Part shown: in pieces, positions 34,179 to 45,567 of the stretch
How positions within the stretch are numbered: the first letter of the stretch is position 1
Layout: every line of letters begins with the position of its first letter
NCBI GenBank assembly: GCA_963969395.1
Contig: OZ017795.1
Location: 42,141,063-42,205,062, forward strand
Source of the DNA: Pseudoscleropodium purum
Taxonomy: Eukaryota; Streptophyta; Bryopsida; Hypnales; Brachytheciaceae
Length of the DNA: 64,000 nucleotides
Direction of reading: 5' to 3'
Notes under the pieces: model-generated
Database searches by the model: none
What the model was told of the DNA's origin: nothing
What the model saw: only the letters and a program-made list of their open reading frames with translations
Translations under genes and position numbers: made by a program

Positions 34179-34578
34179 AATGCTCAAGTATCACCATGTT
34201 GCCCCCATCATGTTTTTTCTTTTGACAATTATTCTCTTGTGGATTTGGTAATTCTTTTGAATGTTCTTCCTAGTTTAGGCTTCTTCTTATTTAATGATCT
34301 GGCCATATCTTTGAGCTATCAATCTTGTTCTTTTTCACAATTTTAGGACTTTTCTTATTTTTGTTCACACAAGGGCTAAATTGAATCTTCAGATGAACAA
34401 GTATTTTTATTTTTTTTAAACTTTGTAGAAAACATATAGGTTCTTCTTGTTGTATTGATTTTTTAGTACACTTTCTTAATTGCATTTAGTTCTCAATTTA
34501 GGTTCTCACTAATATGAAGATTAAGTGATGTATTTCTCTCCAGAAGTTGCTAATGACATAATTGTTGTTTCTCCACAA

Positions 34579-35177
34579 GGGCTACCAAGCAATTATTGAA
34601 GGAATTAGGAAGCATATTTCCCTCTCATGAGATAGTGGATGCTCTAGGTGTTGTAAACCCGCAATATTGGTTGCAAAGTGAGGGAAAGGAGTGTTTTCCT
34701 AAACACTTGGCTGTACTAATGTCCTACTATTGTAAGCCAAAGTTTATTGAAGTTGAAAAGGTAAAGAAAATCATGGCACCTATTCTTGACCGTTATAAAT
34801 TGGAATCTCAACAAGGTTTGTTCAAATTAGCCATGGCAAACAATTCACAGAAACACATGAAAGTTCCCTTTGACCTCAACCCTTTCACCCATCTATGGCA
34901 TTATTTAGACTCTTGCATTGTCCTCAAAGTCAAAGCATTCCCTGAGTTCTATAAATTGGCTCAAATTGCCATTGTGCAAATTCTAGGATCTATAGAGGAT
35001 GAGAGGTGTTTCAATTCTCTAGATTTTCTCAAGAACAAGTTAAGGAATGCCCTAGATGTTCACCTAGAATGTGTAGTGGGAATTTATTCCAAAAAGATTT
35101 TCAACTTAGAGATTTTTCCCTATGATGATGCTTATAGTCAATGGCTAGAAGGTGCAAAGCAACAATATGGCTTTTGA
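34579..35177 (+). pseudogene. hAT C-terminal dimerisation region
   Basis: A 193-codon frame (34596-35177) ends with the hallmark C-terminal hAT pattern: FPEFYKLAQIAIVQILGSIE, DERCFNSLDFLKNKLRNALD, then HLECVVGIYS and a natural stop. The second catalytic acidic position should lie nearby, but I do not assign it. A few codons upstream (ATKQLLKELG) fit the start of this exon after a gap at 34179-34578. It is preserved better than the rest of the gene. Confidence 0.7.
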
Positions 35178-36175
35178 TTTCACTTTGCAAAATCCTTGGA
35201 CTTTCTCTTTAGTGGATTGTCCCCTAGCTTGGCCAAATGTGTCCATGAATCTTTTATATGAATGAATTGTTGTTTTCATTTCTTCCCTGCTTCATATTCC
35301 TAGTTTCCAATTTAAATGTTAATTCATTGTTATTTGTGTTGGTGCTTAAATGCACCAAGACTATCCTTTGAAATTGCCAAATTTTCCTTCTATTCAATTT
35401 GGAAAGTACTACATGCTCCACACTCAACAAATAATTTTGCCTCCTTAGCTAAAAAAGAATTTTCCTTAGAGCCACATTAAGCAACCACCTCAAAACTATT
35501 TTAGCCACATTCCTCACCCAAAATTGAAAGCATTGCCAGTCTCATTCATTGGTCCACATGATTGATTCGCCATATGAACAATGGATGAATGGAAATTAGA
35601 GCCATTTGGCATTTTCTAAAAAACCCAAAAAAAGACCTAGTCAAGGCAAAGCAGCTTAGACAAAGAGCCAAGCCCAAGGCCCATTGCCACGAGTACCTCC
35701 CAAATGCTCAATGGGGGTACTTAACATCTCGCTTCCTGAATTGCCGTAAGACCAAGTCAACCAAATGCCCAAGAAAAGATCCAATTGGTTCCTTCCAAAA
35801 AGCATAGCATTGATCAAAGCAAAGCAAGAGCTATATTTGAAAGCATTAGACACCATTGATAGGAGGGACTTCATGAATCTGGACACAATGGAATGGTTGA
35901 TATGTGTTTCTCAAATACACCACATGGTAGGTAGAAAGATTGCCAAAGTCTTTCCCCAAGGAATTCTATGATGCCAATAACCACTACATTAGAGAAATTT
36001 TGAAGGGTTGCTCCATAGCAGCTAAAAGGACCCCACGATTACAATTAACTTTACATAATGACATGTTTTCTCCCTATAGTCACTCACCTAAAGTTGTGAT
36101 GTCTAATGATTGTTAGTGGTTTTAAACCCAAGTATAAGCAGTTAAATAATCAAGGTTTAGGTATTGTAATGCACC
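35178..36175. other. Non-coding stretch with unassigned overlapping frames
   Basis: Plus-strand frames at 35589-35807 and 35765-35971 are basic and partly read as one shifted reading (KAKQLRQRAKPKAHCHEYLP, then KAKQELYLKALDTIDRRDFM). They may be another transposon fragment; I recognise no family. Confidence 0.35.
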
Positions 36176-37094
36176 TTAATCCCTATATGATTTTGACTAT
36201 GTTTTGACCGAAACCACTTCAAAATTGCCATTTCTAGTGCAAGTGCCAAATTTATTTTTTGAAAGCATTTTTGGACACATAAAACTATATGATCTTGAAG
36301 TATGCTAGTTTTAAAAGATGTGCAAAAAAATTCAGAAATTTCCACCGAGTAAATTGTAAGATATTAGAATGTTAAGTGACAAAAAAAATTCGGCCCTGCA
36401 AAAATCTGGTTGCTGCACTTTCTAAGGTCACATTTGTATGAAAAAATGTCCAAATGGTGGTTGCTTTTTGAATTCATTCTTCTAGTGAAATTAGCTACTT
36501 GCTTGAAAATTTTCAAGAATTTGGAATTGTACAATATATACGAAAAAAATAGTAAGTAGAAAGAAAGAGAAAATGATTCAAAATACTAAATTATTAACAA
36601 TTTATTTATGGTATTGAAAAATGTCAATTCCAATGGTTGTGATGTTGCAATATACAATCTACATCTAATGTTTTTGTTTTTTTTCCAAAATATTGAAAAT
36701 TGACTTAAATAAAGGACTTTGAAGTTTGTCTTAGGGTATGAGATTTAATAACAAAGTAAGCAAACCATAAACTCCCGCAAACTAAGACTCTTTATAACTT
36801 TTGACTCATTGATCAAAATAGAATGATTCAAAGTTTTGAAATATATATAAATCTAAAGAACCAATTTAAAATTAAATTTCTTTTTAAAGAGATTTGTTAT
36901 GAAGTTTCACTTGCTGCCAAACTACCCATCAAGTAATGAAAATATATATCATACAATAACTTTTAACCATGTAATAAAAAAATTATGAAACTGTTGGACC
37001 TTAAAAGCTATTTTTTGAGTACATGTTGTGTTAAAACTTCAAAAAAAAGAAACAATAAGTCCATTCATAGTAAGCTACCCAATTTAGGGATTAA
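36176..37094 (+). mobile_element. TTAA-family element, copy 1
   Basis: It starts TTAATCCCTA and ends TTTAGGGATTAA. Internal landmarks shared with other copies are GGTCACATTTGTATGAAAAA, ACTTTTGACTCATTGATCAA and ACAATAACTTTT. It is non-coding, about 0.92 kb, in the forward orientation defined by the copy at 48123-48954. Confidence 0.75.
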
Positions 37095-38726
37095 CCTTGA
37101 TTATTGCATATCTTGTTTTTAAATCAAGTTATGAAAAAAAGGAAATATCAAAAGTAAATCTATGACATCTATTGTCAAGAATTTCTTCAATGGCATCTTG
37201 ATAGACTTAATTCATTGAAAATTGGTGGAAGAAATAGATAAGGAGGTTATTTTTATAGAGAAATTAATTGTCTATGGTGAATCTTCAAAGCATATTGGAT
37301 ATTTAGAAGGTAGACCACTCATTGTCATTTGCAAGAATTGTGTTCAAAATTGAATTTTAGATCCCATTTAGGCATAGTAAAATGATTTTTTCAAAAAACT
37401 GTGAACTACAAAAAGTTGTATAATTAAGGTAGTTTTAATCTCCAAAAATTCATTTGAGGCTTAGAGTCTTCAATAAAAAGTTATGGACAAAATTCTAAAA
37501 GGGGTTGAAAGGGAAATTTCTTTGACATTTTCAAACACCCTATCTAAATTTTGTTCATAAATTTTTATTGGAGATTATAAGCCTCAAACAGATTTTTGGG
37601 GATGAAAACTAGCATAATTCTCCAACTTTATTTAGTTCAAAGTTTTTTGAAAAAAATCATTCTACTATGCCTAAATGGGGTCTGAAATTTGACTTCGAAT
37701 AAAATTTCTACTTTTGACTTAACTACAAGTGGTTGTGCTTCTATTAATCTTAATTTCCATATCCCACATGCATTCTTTTACTTACTACTATCTCACTTGT
37801 ATAAATAGCTTCTCTTTACATCTTCAACCACACTAAATTAAATGGTTCTTGAATCTACTGTCAGTTTTTTAGGCAACTAAAAGTCTAATAGCACCTAAAA
37901 ATTATCTTTTGTTCCAAGCCCTTGGAAAAGTTTGAGATAAAAAAGTTCTAAAATCTAGCTCTAAATCTTGGATCACACCCTAGTAGCCACTACCTTAACC
38001 ATAAATACTAGGGTTTGCCACTTTATTGCCACATGTCTAAATGTTGATTCAACAACTTTTCATCCGCAATTGCCCAAAATATAACAAAGTTGTTTCGTCA
38101 TATTACTAGGTGTTGTAATCATAAAACATCAAGGTTGCTCCACTACTAAAGTAATTGTTGCCCCACTTATTGCTATAGATGGTGTGAATAAGACTTTGAA
38201 AAGTATGGCCATAGGTCAAGAGAGGCTCTTCATGCACTTGTTTGTTTGTTGATGTATTTTGACACAAGTGTGCCATGGTTGTTTTTGTTTAATAAGTAAG
38301 GACTTTTAAGCATCTTCCAAATGATGATTCAACAATTATGCATCATCTGCAACAAGTTTTTTGAGTTGGAATTTGTTTGTCTCCCACTTTGCATCACTCT
38401 TCAAAATCCAGTCACCCTATTTTGCACTAGCCCAAGAGCTGAAATTGCCAAAAATGATTTTTTAAGTTTTGTTCTGAAGCCATACAACTCACATTGATTC
38501 CTAACTTAAAGCCAAATTTGCAACAAAAATAAATTTAAAAGCACCTAATCTTAGCCACTTACTTCTCACCTAGAGGCTAGAGCCCACATCTTGATTCCCT
38601 TAAAATTAAAAAAACATTGCCTCACAACCAATTTTTTTTAATTTGATGTTACTCTACCAAAGTAGGAGTTGCATGCTCCTACTATGGTCCTTTGCAATCA
38701 CAACAACGATTCCTCACATAGATTCA
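37095..38726. other. Non-coding stretch containing a large foldback
   Basis: AT-rich. Apart from the inverted repeat at 37345-37696 (listed separately), I see no gene or clear repeat. Confidence 0.4.
37345..37696. mobile_element. Foldback element with arms of about 155 bp
   Basis: The left arm (CCCATTTAGGCATAGTAAAA, then ATTTGAGGCTTAGAGTCTTC) is the reverse complement, with about 15-20% mismatch by eye, of the right arm (GATTATAAGCCTCAAACAGA, then ACTATGCCTAAATGGGGTC). The arms meet around 37520. It is probably a palindromic MITE; I could not define its target duplication. Confidence 0.65.
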
Positions 38727-39607
38727 ATTTAACTCCTAAAGTCCCAAGACCCTTTTTCTACTAAAAACTGCAATTTCTATTGCAAAGGGCAAAAGACTTT
38801 AGAAACTATTTTTTCTACATATCTAATTATAGGATCTTGCACTAGACAAGTTTAAAAAATATTAAGAATGTAAAGAAGAAAATTCAGAAACTTTGACCAT
38901 ATAGATCTCAAGATCTTTGCATTTGAAGTGAAAAAAAAAAACTTTTTTGCACCTTGCCTAATTAGATTTTTAGGCTTGGAATATTTTTAGCTTAAATTTT
39001 TATATTGAATAATTGAATTGAAATTCTACCAAATTTTTTTTTAAAGTGATTATTATTCTGTAAAAAATTGTAAGTAGAAGCAAGTGTGAGATTGAAGGAA
39101 AATCTCAATTTTTAAAAGGTCTAAGATGGAATTAAAATACAATAGTTTCAACAATTAGATTGTTCTAGCAAGCAAACTAAACCCTATCAAACTTTTTTTG
39201 AAAAATTGTGAAAATTGAACTAAAAAAAAGAATCCTATTAGTTATTTTTTTAAGAAGATACTTAGATTGCCCAAAAAATAAAATTGTTCATAATTTTCTC
39301 ATCTCTAGTTCAAATAGAATGAATGAAATCTTTCTATATAGACAAAAAAAATATTTTCTATATGAAAAAAAACTTTGAAAATTTTACTTTTTTACTTTTT
39401 ATGAATTTTTTTGTCTTGCCGAATAAGTTTTGTTTTGGCATATTTCTTGCTCCTAGGAATTGATTCAAATAAAAATTATATTTCTAAAAAACTCAAGTAT
39501 TTTTTTATCTTAAGAAAAATTCAAAAAAACACAACAACAATTGAGACTATAAAAACCTACCAAAATGCATTTTGTACCCAAGGGGACAATGGGAATTTAG
39601 GGATTAA
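38727..39607 (+). mobile_element. TTAA-family element, copy 2 (subtype B)
   Basis: It starts TTAACTCCTAAAGTCCC and ends GGGAATTTAGGGATTAA. Its left end is like the other copies, while the right part (GCTCCTAGGAATTGATTC, then ACAATGGGAATTTAGGG) defines a subtype shared with 42980-43894 and 39659-42010. Confidence 0.75.
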
Positions 39608-40139
39608 TGATTTGAGTTTTAGACTTTATAGTCATGCATGCTTTTGTATTTCATAAATTTAACCACTAAAGTCCCATGGACTTTTTTCCATCAAAAGCCA
39701 ATTAAAATTGTCATTTCTATTGCAAAGAGTAAAAACCTTTAGAAATTTTTTTTTTTTCCATATCAAACTATAGTCTATTGTACTAGACTAGTATAAGAAT
39801 ATGTGGAAAAATTTCAAAAACTCTGACTATATAGATTACAAGAAATTTGCATTTAAAGTAAAGAAAGTTTTTTTTTTCTATACCTCACCCACCTAGAGTT
39901 TATTAGCTTAAACTTTTGCACTACTAATTTCTAGTTTCTTATTTTTATGTTGAAGAATTGCATTGAGATACTACCAAAAAAATTCAAAAAAATCAAATTC
40001 ATTTTCACTTATTAAAAAATTGTTATGTAGAATAGTTTCAAGATTGAAAGGGAAAACTAAACTCTTAATAGCTCCAAGATAGAATTGAAATACATTGATC
40101 TTAACTTTGAGATTGTTTTATCAAGTGACCTTAAACTTA

Positions 40140-40667
40140 CTCCCTCTGTCCCACTAATAACCTCCAAAAACCTTCCCGACAAAGGATTAACTACAATTTT
40201 AGTCTTTTTGCTAGTGATATATGCATTCAAAAACCAGTGATCCATCCTTTAGATCTATGCAAAACTTAGGCACCATCATCTAGGCACCCAAAATCCATGC
40301 ACAAAGTATCATTTGTTAGCATAATTTGTAAATGTTGCCAACTCCATCATTCTTGATGATTTAAAAGTTGGTGGCAACAATGGGATTTTAGAAATATGTA
40401 CCCCACCTAAATATCCACAACAAAGAAACCTAAACCACTTCATAAACAAATCTTCATAGTACCTAAGTGGTCACCAAATAAATTCTCAATACTACTATCT
40501 TAGGAAGCATAGCAAGTATAAGGTGCCTCATATGAGCAAAGCCAAGATTTCTAGGAGAAAAATGCCCCCTAGTCGCTTGACTTGTCCCGATAAAGTTGCA
40601 AAACCCAGCCAAAACTTACTCAAGAATCAAAATTAGGAAATGGAGCTTTTTAGTGGCACAGAGGGAG
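40140..40667. mobile_element. Stowaway-like (Tc1/mariner) MITE
   Basis: 528 bp starting CTCCCTCTGTCCCACTAA and ending TTAGTGGCACAGAGGGAG, an 18-bp inverted repeat with one mismatch. It is flanked on both sides by TA (40138-40139, 40668-40669). The CTCCCTC-type terminus with a TA duplication is the classic Stowaway signature. It has no coding capacity beyond a chance 62-codon frame and is nested within a TTAA-family element. Confidence 0.85.
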
Positions 40668-40680
40668 TATGAAACTATTT

Positions 40681-41632
40681 TTAAACCCTAAATGCCCAAA
40701 CAATATTCTTCGACAACGTAGAAGTTTTGGACAGCTCACTACAAATGGAGTTTTTATTTATTTTCTTTGAAATTTTAACACAAAATGTGACCAACAAGTA
40801 GCTTCGAGGTCCACTAATTTTCATAACTTTTGACTACATAATTAAAAATTTATTGTATGATATATATTTTTCATTGCTTAATGGGTAGCTCAGGCAATAA
40901 AAAGAACTTCTTTAAAAATCATTTTTTTTAAGAAATTAAAATTTGAAATTGGTTCTCTAGATTTATATATACTTAGAAAGCCTTGAATCATTCCATTTTG
41001 ATCAATGAGTCAAAAGCTATGAGGAGTTTAGTTTGTGGGAGTTTGCAGGTTGTTATTGAATCTCTATTCTAAGATAAACTTTGTAGTTCTTTATTTAACT
41101 CAATTTTCAATATTTTTGGAAAAAAAAAAAAAAAATAAGGTGTAGATTACTTATTACAACATTACAACCATTGCAATTGTCATTTTTCAATTCCATAAAT
41201 TGTTAACAATTTGGTATTTTAAATCATTCTCTATTCCTTTCTGCTTAATACTATTTTTTTCCTATATGTTGTATGCTTCCAAATGATCTGAAATTTTTCA
41301 AATATGTAGCCAACTTGACTTAAAAAATGAATTCAAAGAGAAACCACCATTTTGGACATTTTTTCATACAAATGTGACCTTTTGAAGTGCATCTACTTGG
41401 ATTCTTGCAAGACCAAAAAATGAAAATTTGTTACTTCAAATGCTAATATCTTGCAATTTACTAGGTGGAAATTTTTGAATTTATTTTATATATTTTAAAA
41501 CTAGCATGCTACAAGATCCTAAAATTTTATATATCCAAAAATGTTTTTTTTCTAAAATTTGTTACATGTCCTAGAAATGGTAGTTTGGAAGCAATTTTGG
41601 TGAAAACATAGTCAAAATCATTTAGGAGTTAA
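40681..41632 (-). mobile_element. TTAA-family element, copy 4 (inverted), nested in copy 3
   Basis: It starts TTAAACCCTAAATGCCC and ends CATTTAGGAGTTAA. It contains the reverse complements of the family landmarks (TTGATCAATGAGTCAAAAGC, TTTTTCATACAAATGTGACC). TTAA lies at both junctions with copy 3. Confidence 0.75.
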
Positions 41633-42010
41633 ATTGCAAAAATTGAACTTAGAAATGCATTTGGTAAGTGATTTTTTCAAAAAGATGCTCTAATTGCTTG
41701 GAAAAAAAAGATTGTCAATAATCTTCACATAACAAATCCAAATGGAATGAATCAAAGCTTGCCATGTAGATTACAATCAATCTCTGAAGAAAAAATCAAA
41801 GTTTTAATGTTTTTTATATGTGCCCATGAAACTAAAATTTGGGCTCATTATACCATACTTTTGGCTCACAAGCACCAATGAATTGAAATAAAAATTATAA
41901 TTATAGAAAGCTAACGTATTTTTTTATCATAAAAAAAAATTCAAAAAATGATGATGAATATTGAGATTGTAGAAACCTACCTAAATTCTCTTTTGTCTTG
42001 TGAAGGGATC

Positions 42011-42885
42011 ACTAGAAGAAACCCGCATTTTTGTGACTTCAAACCAAAAACACAAATGTTTTTGTAGGCAAAAGGATATTAGAGACTTAAAGTGGAGGGC
42101 AACAAAATTGTCGTGGACATTGAAGAAATTGTGTAGATGTCAATAGGAAAACAACACTATGTTAGGAAAAAGAAGTATATTTAGTAAATTATCCAATATA
42201 ATGTTAACTTTTTTTTTATGACATCCCAAAAAATGTGGTAGTGCTATGTCAATAAAGGCTTACCGTTTTGACTATAGATAAGTTTGTAGAACTTACAAGG
42301 GCTTAGATAAAATGTTGACCAAATGTGGAAAAAAGAAGTAAGGACAGCCATATGGTAGTGTTTTGCAAAAAAAAGAAAAAATTGGCACTTGACATGGCAT
42401 CCAATGATGATGACATCAACACACTTTGACACCATTTGAGGATTAAATTGTTTTTAAGATGTCAACTAAAACATCAACTTAGACATCAAGATGTTTTTGA
42501 GATATTAACCAAGATGTCAACTGAGATGTCCAAATGTTTTTTTAAACATCAAATGAAACAAAGTTGTGTTTTTGTGAATGCTCATGTCTAAAATTATACT
42601 TTTTATACAATTCCAAATTTTTGTACATCTCATACGATTTGTATTCTAACCTACCACCTCACTTGTATATATAACTTGTTTTCTCATGTCAATTTATTCA
42701 CAATAAGTGGCTTTTGAAGCCATATGCAATATATTGTATATGACACACATAAACACACAAATATATGTATGTATGGCATATTGCATATAATGTATAGCAT
42801 ATTGTATACAATGTGTTTTGTATGGCCTATTATGGTGTATGTCTAAGTTGACATCCCAGAATGTCTCAACATCTATATTGTTGTT
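42011..42885. other. Non-coding stretch with GATGTC/GACATC repetition
   Basis: Degenerate repetition of AGATGTCAAC and GACATCAAGATG phrases occurs at about 42400-42560. Similar phrases follow at 44720-44860 on the other side of the nested TTAA elements. No gene is seen. Confidence 0.35.
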
Positions 42886-44715
42886 TTAACCCCTGAAGGA
42901 CCGAGGTGCATTTTTTGTCAACATAACTTTTTTGGGTAGGTGCATATGAGCAGAGATTTCTATATTTTTGGCCCAAATTTTAACCCCTAAAGTCCCAAGG
43001 CCATTTTTCTGTCAAAAAACACTCAAAACTGCCATTTTTGCTGCATTCATCCAAAAATACAAAAAAAATCATTTCTTTTAGAATTTAAATGTAGGATCTT
43101 GTACTTTACTTGTTTTAGCTCACATAGTAAAAATTTCATGAAGTTTGACCATATAGATTGGAAGATATTAGCATTCAAAGTTGAAAAAAAAAGTTTTTTT
43201 GAACATTGACTTGCAATTTTAGATGACTTTGATTGCCAATTGTGGAATTTTTTTGCACTACAGACTTTGAATTAAAAAAATTTTATGTTGAAGAATTGAG
43301 TTGAAAGTCTAGGAAAAAAAATTAAAAAAGAAACCACTTGATTTTCATTCTTCAAAAAATGCTAAGCAGAAGTAGGTCCAAGATTGGAAAAAAACTAAAT
43401 TGTTAATAACTCCAAGATGGGATTCAAAGACAATAATTCCAATGGTGAGATTGTTTTAGCAAGCAAACACAACATTCTCAAAAAAAATTGTGAAAAATTG
43501 TGAAAATTGCATTAAAAAATGAGTCCTATAAATTACTTTTTCAAGAAGATGCTAAAATTGTCCAAAAATCAAGACTATCTTTAACTTTCTCATTATTAGT
43601 CCAAATTAAACAAATCAAAGCTTCACATGTAGACAAAAATAAAAAAATTTAGGAAATTTTTTTAAAATTTTTAAAATTTTTTTTGTGCTGCCCGCCAAGT
43701 TCAATTTCAAGCTTTTTGTGGTATAACTTTTGCTCCCGGGTACCAATTGAAATAAAAATTATATTTCCATGTAGATAATCAATTTTTCTATCTTATGGAA
43801 AAGTTTCAAAACAATTCACCAAAAATTGAGATCACGGGAACCTGTCCAAAATCTAATTTGTCCCTCAAGGAGACAATGGGAATTTAGAGGTTAATAGAAG
43901 GTGTAGACAAGGAATATCTTTCATGTGCACAAATTTCAAGACACTTGGAAATATGAGTAAAAAGTTATAGCCTAATATGTAGTTTGTTTTTCAACTTGGG
44001 CAGTCTGGGTAGATTTGAAAAAATTACTTTTTCAAAAATAAAATTTGAAATTAATTCTCTAGATTTATATATACATAGAAAGCTTTGAATCATTCCATTT
44101 TGATCTATGAGTAAAAAATTATGAGGTGTTTTAGTTTGCAGGTGTTTATGGATTTTTTCCTCCAAAGTGAACTTGGAAGTCTTTTATTGAACTCAATTTT
44201 TAATATTTTTGGAAAAAATAAAAACATTAGTTGAATATTGTTTATTAAAACATTACAACCATTGGAATTGGCATTTTTCAATTCCATAACTAAATAATTA
44301 ACAATTTAGTATTTTGATTCATTCTCTACTTCTTTCTTCTCACTGTTTTTTTCCTATATGTTGTACAGTTTCAAATGATTTGAAAATTTTCAAGCATGTA
44401 GAAAACTTGGCTTGAAGAATGAGTTTCAACCATTTTGGAAATTGTTTCATGCAAATGTGATCTTGTGAAGTGCAACTACCTTGTTTTTTGTAGGGCCAAA
44501 TAAAGTCTTTTTGTCAATTTAAACACTAATATCTTGCAATCTACATGGTGAAAAATTTTGAAATTTTTTTCACATATTTTCACATTATTATACCACAAGA
44601 TCCTATGATTGGATATATCCAAGAAAAATTTAAAATTTTTTTTGGTATGTATCTTAAAAATGGCAGTTTTTGAGCGTTTTTGTTGAAATCATAGTCAAGG
44701 AACTCTAGGGTTTAA
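42886..44715 (-). mobile_element. TTAA-family element, copy 5 (inverted), host of a nested copy
   Basis: It starts TTAACCCCTGAAGGACC at 42886 and ends CTAGGGTTTAA at 44715. It is split at CCCAAATT/TTAA/TAGAAG by the complete copy at 42980-43894. The uninterrupted equivalent is seen, reverse-complemented, in the copy at 48123-48954, which reads CTTCTATTAAAATTTGGG. Confidence 0.8.
42980..43894 (+). mobile_element. TTAA-family element, copy 6 (subtype B), nested in copy 5
   Basis: It starts TTAACCCCTAAAGTCCC and ends GGGAATTTAGAGGTTAA, with TTAA shared by both flanks. It is about 0.91 kb and non-coding. It shows directly that the family duplicates a TTAA target, because the unfilled target is preserved in a sister copy. 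Confidence 0.8.
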
Positions 44716-45242
44716 GAAACATCTAGAAGTCTAAATTGATGTCTCACAACATTGAGACATGCTTATCAAGGATGTCCAAGAAGATGTTATTCATGATGTT
44801 TTCACATCCTTGTAAACATGCTATAACAAATGGCAGATGTTACATGATGTCTAAAAAAATTAACCTCGTGTCACTATTTATGTCACTATTGAAAAAACAA
44901 GCACACATTGCAACAAATGTCCAAATTGACAAGACGTAGAACCCTATCCACTAATGACATCAACAAGGGCTCAAATGAAAAAGTTGTTGATGTAGCACTA
45001 TTTGTCCCATTAGCACTAATGTTAAGGTTAGGTGGCACCATATGGCAAGCTTTTATGAGCTTAGAAGACCAAGTTTTTTCAAATGTCCTCCAAAATCTTC
45101 TTCAAATTACACCACGTTTTCTATAATTTTACATGTTTTGGGGCTTGTCCATTATAATTCATTTTTTTGGATATCAATGTAAATATGGCTAATATTCTAA
45201 ACAACATACCTAACACATTATTGGCTAATCAAAAAAATTCTT
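44716..45242. other. Non-coding stretch
   Basis: Short plus-strand frames (44736-44939, 44908-45126) overlap in different frames and contain no recognisable motif; they might be an old transposon fragment. Confidence 0.3.
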
Positions 45243-45250
45243 CTAGTGGA

Positions 45251-45559
45251 CAGGGTTGACGAATCTCTAGGTCCGCCCCAAAATAGCGTCCATAACCCGG
45301 ACGCACGGACGCTAGTGGACGCAGCGTCCCTCCCGCCATCGGAAGGCGGACGGGCGGGGTGGACAGACGGGGCGGACGGCCCGAGGCGAACGCCCAGATT
45401 GTGCGGACCACATCAGTCCACGTGTCGATCGGACGGCCGTAACCGGGCTGACGGGTATCGGGGCGAACGAGCAGACAGGCGGACGGGGCGGACAGGCGGA
45501 CGCAAATGTCAGCGTCCGCGTCCGGACGTCCCGGACGTCCGACCGTCCTGTCAACCCTA
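45251..45559. mobile_element. GC-rich non-autonomous hAT-type MITE, copy 2
   Basis: 309 bp starting CAGGGTTGAC and ending GTCAACCCTA, flanked by a perfect 8-bp duplication CTAGTGGA (45243-45250 and 45560-45567). This is a textbook hAT signature, including the C/A mismatch at the outermost base, as in maize Ac. The interior is dominated by GGACG/CGTCC words and is largely the reverse complement of 7860-8160. It is non-coding. Confidence 0.9.
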
Positions 45560-45567
45560 CTAGTGGA

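Larger units (their letters stand above)
39659..42010 (+). mobile_element. TTAA-family element, copy 3 (subtype B), interrupted by two insertions
   Basis: The left half starts TTAACCACTAAAGTCCC at 39659 and is interrupted at 40138 by a Stowaway-like MITE. It resumes at 40670, is interrupted again at 40681-41632 by an inverted TTAA-family copy, and continues from 41633 (ATTGCAAAAATTGAACTT) to about 42010 (GAAGGGATCAC). The join matches copy 2, which reads AATTGTGAAAATTGAACT without an insertion. Confidence 0.7.

Noticed and set aside
45229..45563. Long open frames on both strands in the second GC-rich element
   Set aside because: The same composition artefact; termini and target duplication show it is a MITE.
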